Positions 25,801 to 38,129 of a DNA stretch of 64,000 nucleotides are shown piece after piece. Positions within the stretch are counted from its first letter, which is position 1; each line of letters starts with the position of its first letter. Both the position numbers and the translations under genes were made by a program. The notes under the pieces are model-generated. The model ran no database searches and had not been told where the DNA came from. It saw nothing but the letters and a program-made list of their open reading frames with translations. This stretch comes from Rotaria sordida. Its lineage: Eukaryota; Rotifera; Eurotatoria; Philodinida; Philodinidae. The stretch spans positions 10,329 through 74,328 of the forward strand of contig CAJNOL010001134.1 of the NCBI GenBank assembly GCA_905250125.1, read 5' to 3'.

Positions 25801-28800
25801 ACATGTTGTTAAATCTAAATTTTGAAATATTGATGGATTGACATCCTGTTCTATAATTGTTTTACTATCAATAGTTTTCAAATAATTTGCTACAACTTGA
25901 ATTTCTTTATTGTTTATGTTGAGAGTTGTCCAATCGACTTTTTCGACAATTATCGATGGAATTATATATTGAAATAATGGTAATTCATTAAGAGTCGCAT
26001 CTGGTGATGCATCAAGTTCAATATATACAATTGTTTCAATTGGTATTGAAACAGCTACATGTCCAAAACGAAAATTTCGAAAAAGTAATAGACAATAAAG
26101 AATTTCATTCAATTGTTGACTATTAGCAGTTGTACCAATATCAATATGAATAGCTCCTGTTTGAAGTTGAGAATATTTTGAACGAAGTCGTTCAGCTAAT
26201 GTATCAACATCAAAATCACCATAGATTGGAAATTTTACATATTTTTTATTAGATTTTTCTATTTTTTGACGAATAATAGTTGATTTTCCTAGACCAGTTA
26301 TTCTTGATGTAATAAGTGTACAATTTTTATTCATATCTTGAATTAATTTTTGAAAATCTATTTTATTTAATAAATCTTGATCACGTAAAATATCAACAAT
26401 ACACATTGATCGAAGTCCATTGATAAGTTGTTGATTTTTTATATTAGTTGTTGTTATAATACCAATACGAAAATTTTGATTAGGTTTATCTTTAATTAAT
26501 GAACGTAATAAACAAATAAATTGATCTTGAATTGATTGAGAAAGAAGTTCAGGTCGAATAAGTTGATGAAATGTTTGTGAATAAAAACAACGATAGATAA
26601 ATCCACGAATTTGTATCCAATTTGTTCGTGTTGTACAATAGAAAATATGACGAATATGTGTTTGAGTATTTGTTTTTCGAAATAGAGATAATATAGCACG
26701 AAGAATACCTTCATTTGTTGTTTCAATAAGAAGAATTTTTTCATTTTTTAAATTTTCTTTTTGACAAGAAATTTTTTGTCTTAATTTTGAAAGTAAATTT
26801 CCAAGATTTTCTAAACGATCTTCTACTTTTTCTAATTGTTTATCCGGTTTTGAAATTAATTTTGGATCAATATCAATAAATCTAAGAAGATGATAACCGG
26901 GATGAGATAATGATAATGGATTGTAAATATAATCTTCAATAAGCCAAAATTGATCACCTGTAAAATATGTTAAATCAACATGTATTTCATACATAGAAAA
27001 TAATTTCTTTTCCCAATTAACAAGTAAATTAATTAATATTTTATTATTTTGTATTAATTCATCATAATTTCCATCTATACATAAGAATTGTTTTTCGGGT
27101 ATAAGAAATTTTGAAACTAATGGATGACCAGTCGTATATAAGATTGTTAAAGTTTCTAGAGTTGTTTCAACAACACTAACAAATTCAATAAAATTACGTA
27201 ATTTATCTATATCACGTTCTTTATTATCACTTTTTTGTATATTACTAGAATATTCGAGTAGACGTGCACGATCACGAAGTTCACTTAAATCAGTAAATGT
27301 TATATTTTGTTCTTTTTGTTCATCATTCATTGTTATTTGTTGTTGTTGTTGATTTGGAAGTTTAACATCAATATCAAATGTTATTTCATGATGTCCATTG
27401 CGAATAAAATTAATATTCGATTTTTGTAATATATCAGCTATTCGACGTCGTTTTGATTGTTCTTTATCAGTTAATTCTAAATGAATACGTTTAATACTTG
27501 ATAATGATAATGCTGATGATTCAAGACATCTAGAAAGACCATTAAATTGATTATTTTTCCATATATTTTCAAAACATTTGACTATATGTTCAAATGATAG
27601 TAACATAACATTCAATTGTTTTTGTTTATCTGTCATTGCTGCATAGGCAAGATCAAGAAAATTTTTCACTGTAGCAAAATCAAAAATTGTTTTCGTATTT
27701 ACCAATGTTTCATCCCAATCATTGACAGCTTCTTGTAAATTATAAACATCATCGGTTGTTAATGTATCAAGAAAATCAAATAAATCCCATGATGAACCAT
27801 AATAAGAAAATAATGTAAGAATACTATTTGAACATTTCTTTTCGATTTGTTCTCGATATTTTTCATAGATTAAAGAACATATTTTACTCAATGTTTGTTC
27901 ATCAATAGCATATAAACTTCGCAAAAAATTTAAATCAATATTAGAAGAAATTTTCTTACTCAGATTTATAATACCCGTACAGATATATCGAATATGACTA
28001 CGATCTTTCCAAAATGATATAATAGAATGAAGTAGAGGTAGAGTTTCCTTTTTAAGTAACGGTGCTAACAATATAAGATCATTTTCAGCTTGATTAATAT
28101 CAGGAAATAAGCAAAGAATATTTTCAATAGGAATCTGATCTCCTTGTTCACATATATGTTTTAATATTTGTTGAAAATCTTGAAGAATTTTATCCGCGCG
28201 TTGAAGTATGTTCAAACATTCAAGTCTCTCAGTTGTACATAAGATTTGATCTGTAGATGTGATAAAAAAAAAAGGTAGATGTGGAATTTTTTACTTCAAC
28301 AAATATAAATCATACCTGATGACAATGTTTTTTCTTGTAGCCATGTATCATCATCTGTTTCTTCGCTCAATTGCCGTTCGATTGATTTCCTAAGATCTTG
28401 TCTTTCTATTGATTGGTTTTTATTATTAGATTTTGTTTGTTGATCGAGATAAGCTTGCCAAGCAATTGCTGTTGCATAAGGATTAAGTCGTTCAGCAAGT
28501 GGAAAAATGTTAGATAGATCTGATGGTATATCAATTGAATAAATATTTTCATATTCAAAACGTGCATGCCAATTTTTAACAAGATCATCATATTTCGTTT
28601 TATCGATTGCCTCTTGACAATAAGTATTGAGACATGTAATTATTTTATCATTTGTTTCTAATTTTGTTTTCAAAGCTTTTTGTGAAATATCGAAAACTGT
28701 ATCTAAATGATCTTGTTTTTTTGTTTCTTGACCTACTAAAGACCATATTTTATGAACAATAGCTTTTTGTTCTCCAGTAAATTTTTCCCATGTTCGTATA

Positions 28801-31800
28801 TCACTAGCAAGAATATTTCTTTGTTCCCATTTTGTCCATTGTTGACTTAAACGATTAATAATTGTTTTATGAATTGATAATAAACTAAACGATTCATCGA
28901 ATAGAATAGCATAAATAAATGTATTTCGAGATGGATGATTGAAAGTATCATTTATAAGTTCAAGATCTCCAATTTCGATCATTGATGCAGCAAGAGCAAT
29001 TAGATTTTCTACAAGTTTATTTTGTCTATTGTGTACTTTAGCAATACTCATTAATTGAAATAAGGGATTTGTGGGATCGTGTAAATCCCTTAATTGATTC
29101 TTGGCATTGGTTAATTTTTCTTTTTCATATTGGTTTTGAAAAGCTTCAAGAAATTTTTCATTATTTACTTTGCATAGAGTGCTCATCAGTAGATTGTTCA
29201 CATTCTCTACAACAGAATAGAAAAAAAAAATTCTCTTATAATGGATGTACATAATTCGATAACTTGAACGATGTTTGTTTGACAAAAACTCTTATTCTTT
29301 CGAATAACGTCTTACCATTATTGAAAATAATGATGAGAGCATAAATTATCATTTACTCGCTCGTATGATGCAAAGAAAGTAGCATTGGGCTATATTATTG
29401 CTTATAAAATATGATGAGACAAACCTTTTTTTTTTTTTAAAAACTTTTCTCTTTTAAAATTAATCTCTTTTTCAAGGTTTGAATATATTTTTTAACTTTA
29501 AACTATCTGTAAAAGAAGAAGTGATAATGCTGTCTTTTTATGGAAAATATTCTATGAAATTCTAGTGCTTGAAAAACAAAACACGAACATGTAACTATGT
29601 ATTGATAGCTTTGGTTTTTTTTTACCTTGTCGGAAACATTGTATGACCATATGTGTTACAAAAAAGTTTGAACGTTGATCTTTATTTGGTGCAACTTTTA
29701 TCCAAAGATCGATGAGTGAATCGACTTTTTCCATGATTTCGGGAAAGATTTTTTGATCACTAATAAAACATTCTGTCCATTGACGAGTTAATACTTGATA
29801 ATCAATCCAATTATCATCTGTTTCACATAGAAAATATTCAAACCAACAGAGAAAATAATCGGTTGCTCGATCATTTCGACGAAAAAGTGTACGGAAAAGA
29901 TATTTTTGACGATCGATATTATGTAATAAATATGAATGATATGAACGAAACAAAATATCACGAATAAGAGAAAATTCACACAAGGAAATATTATAATTTC
30001 TTCCATATAAATATGGTTCAATCTTATTTCGTAATGTATCATTTGTTTGGAAAATAGATTGAATTAGTTGAATTGACTTGTCGTCTGTTTGTTGTTTCAA
30101 ATAAGTGAGAATACATGTGATATCGGCTAAATTAACTAAAGAAGAATTAGCAAAAAAAAAATATATATAAATTTTTTTCTTTCTCTTTCTTGTAATTACT
30201 TACTTGGAAGATGATTACTTTCAAGAAGTACATCAAGTTGATCTTTTATATTATCTTTAAAATCATTTGCATTATCTTCATGAATTTTGAGAAAATAACT
30301 AAGATAATCAATGTAAGTTTCAACTGAAACAGCTAGTTCGAGATATTTCAATGAGAAATCATTAGATTTAACTAATGTATACAACATCATTATTTCGTTT
30401 CTTGGCAATTTGCATCGTAAATAACAGAATAAATTAAGTAATTTCAATGCTACATCTTCTCGTTGTTTTCCTTCGGGCATTCTTGAAAGTAAGTCAATAG
30501 TATTATTTGTCTCATTTTCGTTTTCTCGATTAAATATTTTAATACTAATTAACTTTACTAAACCTTGACAGAAAGATGCCCAAATATTTTCATAGATTGT
30601 TGGTAAGATAACATCGAGCTTGTCGGATAAATTTCTTAGAATAATTGATGCAAATAATGAAGCTACTGAGCCAATAATTATATTTTCTTGATTAATAGGT
30701 AAAAAGCCAATCATACGTATAATAAGTTCGAGTGCATCTAGATCTTGCTTGAGAACATGCTCAATATTTGATAAATATCTGAGGCATAAAATGAAAAATA
30801 CCCGCAAATCATCAAATAAAATCATGTTTTGACGGTCTTCAAGGGTAGTTGTAAATTGATCGAACAGTGACTCAACATTATCGTAAGATCGCATGCTCAG
30901 AAGAAAATAAGTAAACATACACAGCTGATCCCAAAATGGTATGTTACTACCTAAAAGAATTGTTTTTACAGAAATAGGTAACAACGCAATATTTTCTTAC
31001 CAGGAGGATTCTGAAGATAATAACGTTTAAAATGAGTATCAAATAAAAATTGATGTAGCATCAATGGATCAACTATGAGTGTACGAACTGAATCTTCTTC
31101 GTAATGGTGTGTCCAGGTGCGTCCTGGTTCTGATATACGAAGTTGAAACGAATAAATTTTACAATATTTCTTATCGTAGTAAATACAAGTTTCTCCTTTA
31201 TTATTGCGAAAAATATTTAATGAAAGTTGATAGACAATTGGACTCATGCCATATTTGTTTACATTCAACTAAAATACAAACGATATTTCATTGTTGTTTC
31301 ACAAAATTTTCTAATTAATATTTAATGTATTGAAGAATTTAACTTGAATCTAATGAAGAAACGTTTTTAATTGACAACTCAATTTTGAATTCGAACTTTG
31401 TAAACAAGGGAGACTCTACTAAGATATGAAAAAACTTTAACAAAAACTAAGTTCCCTTAAAATTTCTGTGGGCATTGATGAACATTTTAGTATGATTTGC
31501 ATCACTTGTCGGTATAAAGCATCGAATCGAATAACTGTATATTCGATCTGGGACTTAGCCTACAGACAGGTCTATATGTCAATAAAACGTCCTGAAAATT
31601 TCAGCTCAAAATGGTGTTTTCTTTGCAAGATATGAAGATTTTGAAAACAAATTCGTATTACCTGTCGTAGAATATGAGTGATTTTTAGGACTTTGTTATT
31701 TCAGGAATAAAATATGTTTTTGGGGAAGCTCAAAAACGATATGGCAGTTTTAAACATTTCCTCATAAGACACCATGAATCAACTAACCCTATGGACATTC

Positions 31801-32300
31801 AAAGTGTTGCTGCTGTTAAAATCAAATTTGATATCTTTACCAAATACAGCTTGAATTTTCCAACTATGATATGGCTCAGCATGACGTAGTAAGTACCACG
31901 TGATAGGATACACAGTCCATGAATTGCGAGAAGTTGCAGGACCCTTAGTAATAGGTTCAGATGAAGCTGTGACGACTGTTAGTTTATTTTTCGTCTCATC
32001 ATCATCTCGTCGTTGATCGTTTTCCTCATTGTCACTTTGAAAGTCATCTTCTAGCTCATCACCGACTTGTAATTCTTTATATTTCTCGTTGTCGTCTTGT
32101 AGTCGACTTTCTTTTCCATCGTCGCTTTGAAACTCATTTGTTATGTCATCACAATTTTGTAGTTCATTAGTTTTCGCATCATTGTTTTGTAGCTGATTAT
32201 CTTTCCAGTCCCTGTTTTGAAATTCGTCTTTTATTCCATCCCCTCTTTGTAGTTTATTGTCTTTGACGTCATTATTAGGTTCGATTGATGATGCCAACAT
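16828..32300 (-). CDS. RNF213/mysterin-like giant AAA+ protein with RZ finger
   Basis: Six exons fit in frame: 32300-31788, 31268-31001, about 30950-30204, 30135-29626, 29206-28316 and 28250-16828, giving about 4,783 residues. Human RNF213 has about 5,200. Exons 2-6 have ordinary GT-AG junctions; exon 1 uses a weak donor (GTTAGT) and is less certain. Motifs in the last exon, in order, are a degenerate P-loop GLGKST near 26290, a CPKC-x11-CDKC zinc ribbon near 25215-25268, and Walker A GETGCGKT near 25025 with Walker B FFDEFN near 24855. Then come Walker A GKPGSSKS near 24015 with Walker B IIFDEIGLAE near 23795, and FLNRFEKH near 22805. These are the AAA3/AAA4 signatures of RNF213. An RZ-type finger (ECGAP..CSLC..IGA) lies near 19070-19165. 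I see no C3HC4 RING. Vertebrate RNF213 is a cytosolic E3 acting on lipid droplets and intracellular bacteria; a comparable defence role here is inference. It converges on the lyase gene. Confidence 0.85.
31440..31640. repeat. Diverged dispersed repeat in intron 1 of the RNF213-like gene
   Basis: Within the 519-nt first intron, the blocks CAGGTCTATATG, CCTGAAAATTTCAGCTC and TTTGCAAGATATGAAG occur. They have the same order and spacing as the left arm of the palindrome in the lyase intron (TAGGTCTA, CCTGAAAGTTTCGG, TATCAAGATATTGAA). This looks like an old copy of the same family. Confidence 0.45.
31996..32280 (-). repeat. 36-bp coding minisatellite, acidic 12-residue repeats
   Basis: In exon 1 of the RNF213-like gene the recurrent TTTGTAG/TTTGAAA core is spaced about 36 nt apart. 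It encodes about eight 12-residue units of the form (N/D)-E-L/F-Q-x-x-D-x-x-x, for example NELQNCDD. Asp, Glu, Asn and Gln dominate, so the segment is probably disordered. The in-frame unit length supports exon 1 being truly coded. Confidence 0.75.
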
Positions 32301-32616
32301 GTGTACTAAATAAAAATCTAAAGAAAAGCAGCATTTGATCAAGTAGGAAAAAATGACTAATGAGACATAAATGAAGCTAACAATACAATGTGTTTATTCG
32401 TGAGTCAAAAACAGATTACTCACGAACAATAATAGGAAGACGAAAGCAAAGAAAGCTATGCGTACATATGGTCACCTACAGATAAGCAGTAAGTGGAGAA
32501 AAGAGGCAATGAATAAGCATGAGTTGCCACTTGGCAATTTCCACGAAAAATGTGAAGAGTCAATATGAGTTAGATTCATCAAGTTCACTAGAAGAATTTC
32601 GTGTCTAACTCCAAAT

Positions 32617-32681
32617 AAGGGTATGGGTGTGAGAGTGTGGGTTAAGAAAAGAAGAACACCCACATTCCACACCCACACCCC
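32617..32681. repeat. Telomere-like hairpin
   Basis: A left arm AAGGGTATGGGTGTGAGAGTG, a purine loop AAGAAAAGAAGAA, and a right arm CCACATTCCACACCCACACC. The arms pair over about 20 bp with mismatches. Confidence 0.8.
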
Positions 32682-33513
32682 AGTTGTTGTTTGAAAGACT
32701 AGAAATCCGTTATTAAGAAAAATGAAGACGAATTTTCTAAAAAGTAATGTTGCAAGGCAACTTTTATTGAAATCCCTTAACTCTTAAGGAGGATTTTACA
32801 AAAAGCGAGATAATATTGCATTGTGCAATGCTTTCTCTTTTCTTTTACTCTTTTCTAACTTATGTGAAGTAGCACGCATAGTAGAATCTGGACTTTTATT
32901 CTGCTCTTGACATTATCTAAGAACACAATCGTTGGTTTCTTGAATAACGATAACATACTTTAATCATATGAATGTTTTTTCTGGTTCTGTATGAGCATAC
33001 ACATATACTGGGGAAAAAACTTTGATATCGACAAAAAGTCTTATCATTATTCAAGAAAAATATCGTTGGTTTCTTCTGAAAGTACTCAGACAGAAAAAAA
33101 TCAGCTTATACTGATAACGTATCTCATCTATAGACTCTTCTTTTCAATTAAACATGAGTTAACTACAGCGCCTGTTTCAATAACATTATTTTAAAAAATG
33201 TCATGCATCGTGTTAACTTCTCTGAATGCTTTGTGGGGCAAGCAGATGAAAATCTATAGCCATAATCATCTATTCATTGTTTATTTAGAAAATCTTCAAA
33301 TGCTGACAAAAATTGAGGCTTGAGATATCTCGAATAATAATTCCTAATAAAAATTATCCTCTGCTAAATACAGTTTTTTTTTTATGTGCGATATTCACTG
33401 GATTTCACGATTGATACAAGTCAGACAAAAGCATGTACACTCTAAGATAAAGTTTCGTAGTAAACCAGCTAAACTAGGTTTCCGAATTTCTGAAACCTGC
33501 TTTTTAGTTATAA

Positions 33514-33606
33514 AAGGGTGTGGATGCAAGTGTGGATATGTGGGGTGTAGGTATGAATATTCTCTTCTTCCATACTCACACCCGCGCCCATCACGCCCAC
33601 ACCCTT
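33514..33606. repeat. Telomere-like hairpin, best-preserved ends
   Basis: It begins AAGGGTGTGG and ends CCACACCCTT, a perfect 10-bp inverted end. Between them lie GTGTGGATATGTGGGGTGTA, a TTCTCTTCTTC loop and CACACCCGCGCCC. The CATAC closing the loop pairs with GTATG on the other side. Confidence 0.85.
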
Positions 33607-33629
33607 AAACAATAAAAATAAATATAGTT

Positions 33630-33850
33630 TTTTATATAGGCCATCTCAATGAAAGGTAAGTGCTATTTTAAAAAAAATGATTTTTTTTCTTTATTTAGAT
33701 TATCTGATCATCTTACTAACCAGTAAGTATTGATTCATAAAAATAAATAGCCTTTTTCTTTTATGTAGGTTATCTTAACATTTCAGTAAAATAATTTTTC
33801 ATATCTTTATTGAGGTCATTTGATCATCATAATGAACGGATAAGTATCAA
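33630..33850. repeat. Degenerate tandem repeat with splice-like ends
   Basis: About four units, spaced 54-67 bp. Each has a pyrimidine-rich tract ending in TAG or GAG, then a 16-25 nt block such as ATTATCTGATCATCTTAC, then GTAAGT, GTAAAA or ATAAGT. The GTAAGT-type ends stand near 33656, 33723, 33786 and 33840. The layout resembles a row of duplicated micro-exons with 40-nt introns, but no protein product was recognised. Confidence 0.45.
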
Positions 33851-36800
33851 TGTATAATTATATATTCGTTTTTATTTACATTGTCCTACAATTTCAACGA
33901 ATCGTTATTATTATTTTATTTAATGCTTTTGATTTATCTACTACGAATGGGGAGAACGATATCATGCCTCTCATTCACGAGTATGGAATGTTGACTAAAC
34001 ATGAGCATTAGACTAATGCTAAGAGCAACAATTTTCTTACAATCCTGAAAGAAAAAGATTGCAATTTTCATTAATTAATGCTATGCTAAGGCGAAGCCGT
34101 ATTCCTGAGTAATTTCAATACTCTTACATCACGTTTTTAATACAATAGAGTTCTAGCTACTGTTAAGTTGATGCAATATTGCGTTGATTCAATAGTAGTT
34201 ACGATGCTTTTGAGATAAAACTGCAACATAAAAGAAATGAAATTAGTTAGCGATATGGCTTTGTTTTGGCATGACATTAATCAATACAAATTTCAATACT
34301 TTTCTGTTATGCATGTAATACAAAGGGATTGCTGTTGATATTAATTTAATGATAATCCTGAGCCGGCATCCCTGTTTGGGAGAAATATGTATGAGTATGG
34401 AAGCGACAATGGTATATGGATCGAGACCTAGTCATAGGTTCAAATGCTATGACCAGGTTCGATCATTGAAAATATTATTTGAATAATCGCGATTTCATCT
34501 AAGAATTACAAAAAAATCGCGATTAAATCGGTGATTTTGATGACATGGGATGTTAACTTCTTTTCTTAGTGAAAGTTTCCAAAGTAATATAAGTTATTGC
34601 ATGTTAATCTGGATTTTAAAAGTTAAATTTTCTAAATTTCAATATTCGTCTGATTTATGCTTGGTAAGTATTAGCATCTTATCTAGATGCTACTAGCCTT
34701 AAGTCTAGTCAATCTCGTCGTTTGATTGCATTATTCATTAGACTTTGACTTCATTGGTTAAGTTTCTCGTCTTTGAAATTGATAGTGAAGAAGGGACAAC
34801 ATGACGCTAAGAATAAAATCATAGTCTAACTGTGAACAGAAAATGATCATGTTCTAAAGCTAATAGTTTATCAAACGAACAAACTAAAGAATTCAGATGC
34901 TGAACTGCACGATTATGACTCAAAAGTCTTGTAATCAAGTTGAGCCATGAATTGGACATCATTCTATACGTTATTGATGCACGTATAAAAAAAAGCATTG
35001 AAACATATGCATGTAACATACTTGTGTGTGGCGACACGTATGTCATTGAAGAAAAAGAATATCACCTATTCATGATAGGGGATCGAAATCAAATCATGTC
35101 GATAGACATAGATAACTTGTCAGAATTATTCATCGTTGAAACTTAATATAAAAAAGCTGGATTTTTTTCTTTTTCAGCAATTTATCTTCATTTTAACTGT
35201 GTGTCCGGTATATTCATCTTGTTTATTATTTTTATCTGAGACAAACAGCGTTGGAGTAAGTAGAATTTTATTTCATGAAATCAGTTCAATAAAGTGACAA
35301 AAACATGTCTTCTATTTTCTATCATATCCAGACTTTCATACATAATATTTAAAGCGAGAACTCTAAACTTTTGATTAACATCATATATTCTTTTTTTTTA
35401 TAGATGTTTTCGAATATATGTGATAGGTAGCACAACAATGAATACATTCGCAGTTTTTTTTCCACTCTTTCTATTGTGCATTAGACGAGACTGAATTTAG
35501 ATTTATATAAAATTCTTTACGTGAACTACATATATATTTTACTCGTGAGATAGAATATTCTATAATTCTTAGAAGAAAAATTAACTTATAATGAAATTAT
35601 ATGTACAATATAAACTATGCATTTTTCCAGTTTTAGCAAATATTTGTATGCGAAATCATCAGTTGTTTCTATTTTAAGTTTCGAACGAGTTTGCTGAGAG
35701 AAATATTGCTCGCAAGAACTTGATTCATTCTATCAATAAAAAAAACATATTAAAGTGAGATTATAGCGAACTGGAAATTTGATACGTGGTTCGTGATAAG
35801 ATAGATAAAGAATGTAATTACTTCATATTTTACATCTGATGTTATTTGATGAGTTAAATGCCCACACTTATTGTCAATTTATCAGACGAGTTTTTCGCAA
35901 AAACAACAACGTCATCGATTGTTGATCAGAGAAAAAAAAGTTTACAAAACTGAGCCATAATTTCTTTTGTACTACTCACTATTTAGTCAAGCATGTTGTT
36001 TAGAAAATGTCGAAAATTGCGGTACTTGTTTTTTTCTCGAAATTTTATTTTCATGTCATCATTAATGACATCTACTTTACGGATCGTAGACAATGTCATT
36101 GAAGCAATTACTAAATTTTGGAAGCTAACTTTAAGCGTTATACTACATTTAAATCAAGGTCTTGCTAAGACTAAATTCTCTATGACATCAATCTATTTCC
36201 TAAGCTTGTCGATTCACGTGTCTCACGTTGAGAAGATGCATCAGAGTTTCTCTGTAAGATCTTTCATACTAATATTTAATCCTTCGTACAGAATACAGAG
36301 ATTATTGTATAAGGACTTCATTTAGATAATCGAGAGGATGTGAGTGTACGCTAGAGTACACGAATATAAGAGTGCATATGCAGTCGTTTCGATCTTGTCT
36401 GAAACTCATGTAACGTTCGTTCGAACAATAACAACAGATTGATTTTTTTTGAATTAATGAAACAGAAACGAACCATAAAATTGGTAATGATTTTGAGTCG
36501 TGAGGAAGTTACAAATAGTTGCGAAAGCACTATTACTTTTTATGTGAAAAGACAGGAATTCGTTATGGTTGTTCGATGTACAAAAGATGCATTCGATTAG
36601 AATAGTATTTCTAACAGTTATTAAAATAAAGTCTCAGTTTACTACTATAAAAAATATTAAAAAGAGATTTTCGAGTCACGTCAAATCTTTCTATCTTGAA
36701 CAATATGTTTTTTAGATATTCGATAAAATTTTTAGCTTTCTTAGCTAGTTTCTATCTAGGCGTTAAAATCTTTTAAACTATTTTTATCAGAACTATATAA

Positions 36801-36998
36801 GACTTTTACAAGAACAATTATCTCTGAAATAATCTTTCTCATAAACTGCGTATGGGAATTTATTGAAAGTTTAGAATCTTAAATAGAGCAAATTTGGTCG
36901 TGGTTGTCTAGTAGTGACTGTTGATAGCATTTTACAATGAATTTTATGTTTATTTTTGAGCTTATCTTTAGAACTATTGGGAATACTACGATAAAACA

Positions 36999-37328
36999 AT
37001 GGCATCTACATCATCTTCAGACAATGCGTTAATCAATATCATCGTTGAAATATCTTCGAAAGGAAGTGAAAAGAAAATCAATCTAAACGATATTCCATTG
37101 TCAATCACAGTTGGTGAGTTGAAAAAACAATTAAAGGTACAACCAAATGCACGGTTTGGACGGTTAGACCAGTTTGAAAGTTGGGATAATCGACGAACAT
37201 TGTCGGACTATTTTGTTAAAAATGGAGAATCATTCATGTGTGTTATACAATGCACCATAGAAGAGGGACAAAGTTCTTTCGATGATTATAATGAATGGTT
37301 ATTGGCTAACAACAAGCCAGCACAATAG
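36999..37328 (+). CDS. Small ubiquitin-like (beta-grasp) protein
   Basis: A single-exon gene of 109 residues with a good start context (ACAATGG). After a Ser-rich start, the block INIIVEIS...KKINLNDIPLSITVGELKKQL has the beta-hairpin then helix pattern of ubiquitin-like folds (hydrophobic strand, turn, strand, TVxELKxxL helix). It is followed by RLDQFESWDNRRTLSDYFV, which matches the later ubiquitin region where LxDY stands. The ubiquitin C-terminal GG is missing; the protein continues about 20 residues to PAQ. It therefore is probably not conjugated but acts as a binding domain. No close family was identified. Codon use and the clean frame argue for a live gene. Confidence 0.65.
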   Translation: MASTSSSDNALINIIVEISSKGSEKKINLNDIPLSITVGELKKQLKVQPNARFGRLDQFESWDNRRTLSDYFVKNGESFMCVIQCTIEEGQSSFDDYNEWLLANNKPAQ

Positions 37329-37412
37329 CACTGATGGTCGAACAAAAGAAAATATTTCTTTATATTTATTTATCTAAAATACTTTGCGATATCTTTTATT
37401 TTCTTTTTTTCG

Positions 37413-37418
37413 AATAAA
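37413..37418 (+). promoter_or_regulatory. Probable polyadenylation signal
   Basis: AATAAA about 85 nt after the stop of the ubiquitin-like gene. Confidence 0.45.
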
Positions 37419-37636
37419 TTATTTCCGGAAGCTTCTGTATTTGTTTACTTCAGTTAGCTATTGAATGTCAATACTAGTTTAATGCTTAATATATTTTCCA
37501 TCCAAATAGCACTCAATTTTGAGTAAGACAATACATGAAAAAATTCAACAAAGAAAAAGATTAGAGAAAATTATGGTAGACTAAAGAAATGTAAAATCTG
37601 TCTCTTTTTACTCAGTAATTAGTTTCTTTTAGTTTT

Positions 37637-37697
37637 GGGCTGGATGTGGATGTGGACATTAGTCTTTTCTTCTTTGCACTGATACCCACCCTTTTGA
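37637..37697. repeat. Telomere-like hairpin (diverged)
   Basis: G/T arm GGCTGGATGTGGATGTGGAC, loop TCTTTTCTTCTTTG, C/A arm ATACCCACCC. Left and right arms are only partly complementary. Confidence 0.5.
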
Positions 37698-38129
37698 GGC
37701 TTTGTCGGGATAGATTCGTTCAAAAGAGCTTGTCGAGTTCCACGAGCTATACTCAAGTCGAAACTTGACACAGGCTCCCGAATGAATATCTGCAGTTATT
37801 ACTATATTTAGACACCTAAACATCTAGTTTTTGGAGGCGTTGAAAATTTTGTCCCGATGTTTTCGTAAGCAAAGAACAACACTCGAGAGAACTGATAGAG
37901 TTGTACAAGACACACTTGCATCTGAATTTGTCATAGCGAACGATTCGAATTTTAGACAATAATAATACTATGTTTTTTCCTCTGTAAAGCACTTGGAGAA
38001 AATAATGTTTGGTATAAATCTTCAGAATTATGTGATGAAAATTTCTGGAAGTTACCTCGTTTTATGACATATTCAATCCTCTGCAACGTACAGGCACGGT
38101 TGGATCATGTACAGTTGACATTGTAAACA

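Larger units (their letters stand above)
32301..36998. other. Intergenic stretch upstream of two divergent genes
   Basis: Shared 5' flank of the RNF213-like gene (minus) and the ubiquitin-like gene (plus). Small open frames near 33384, 34819-35146 and 35993 have no recognisable domain. It holds two hairpins (32617 and 33514) and a tandem array near 33630, listed separately. Nothing else could be supported. Confidence 0.4.

Noticed and set aside
18888..26744. Many 60-114 codon frames within the giant gene
   Set aside because: Alternate frames of the RNF213-like last exon, with no independent motifs.
34819..35146. Overlapping frames on both strands that look Leu-rich
   Set aside because: Vague similarity to F-box chains, but no diagnostic block and no splice support.
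35993..36325. 110-codon plus-strand frame
   Set aside because: No domain, no start context, and composition like the surrounding spacer.
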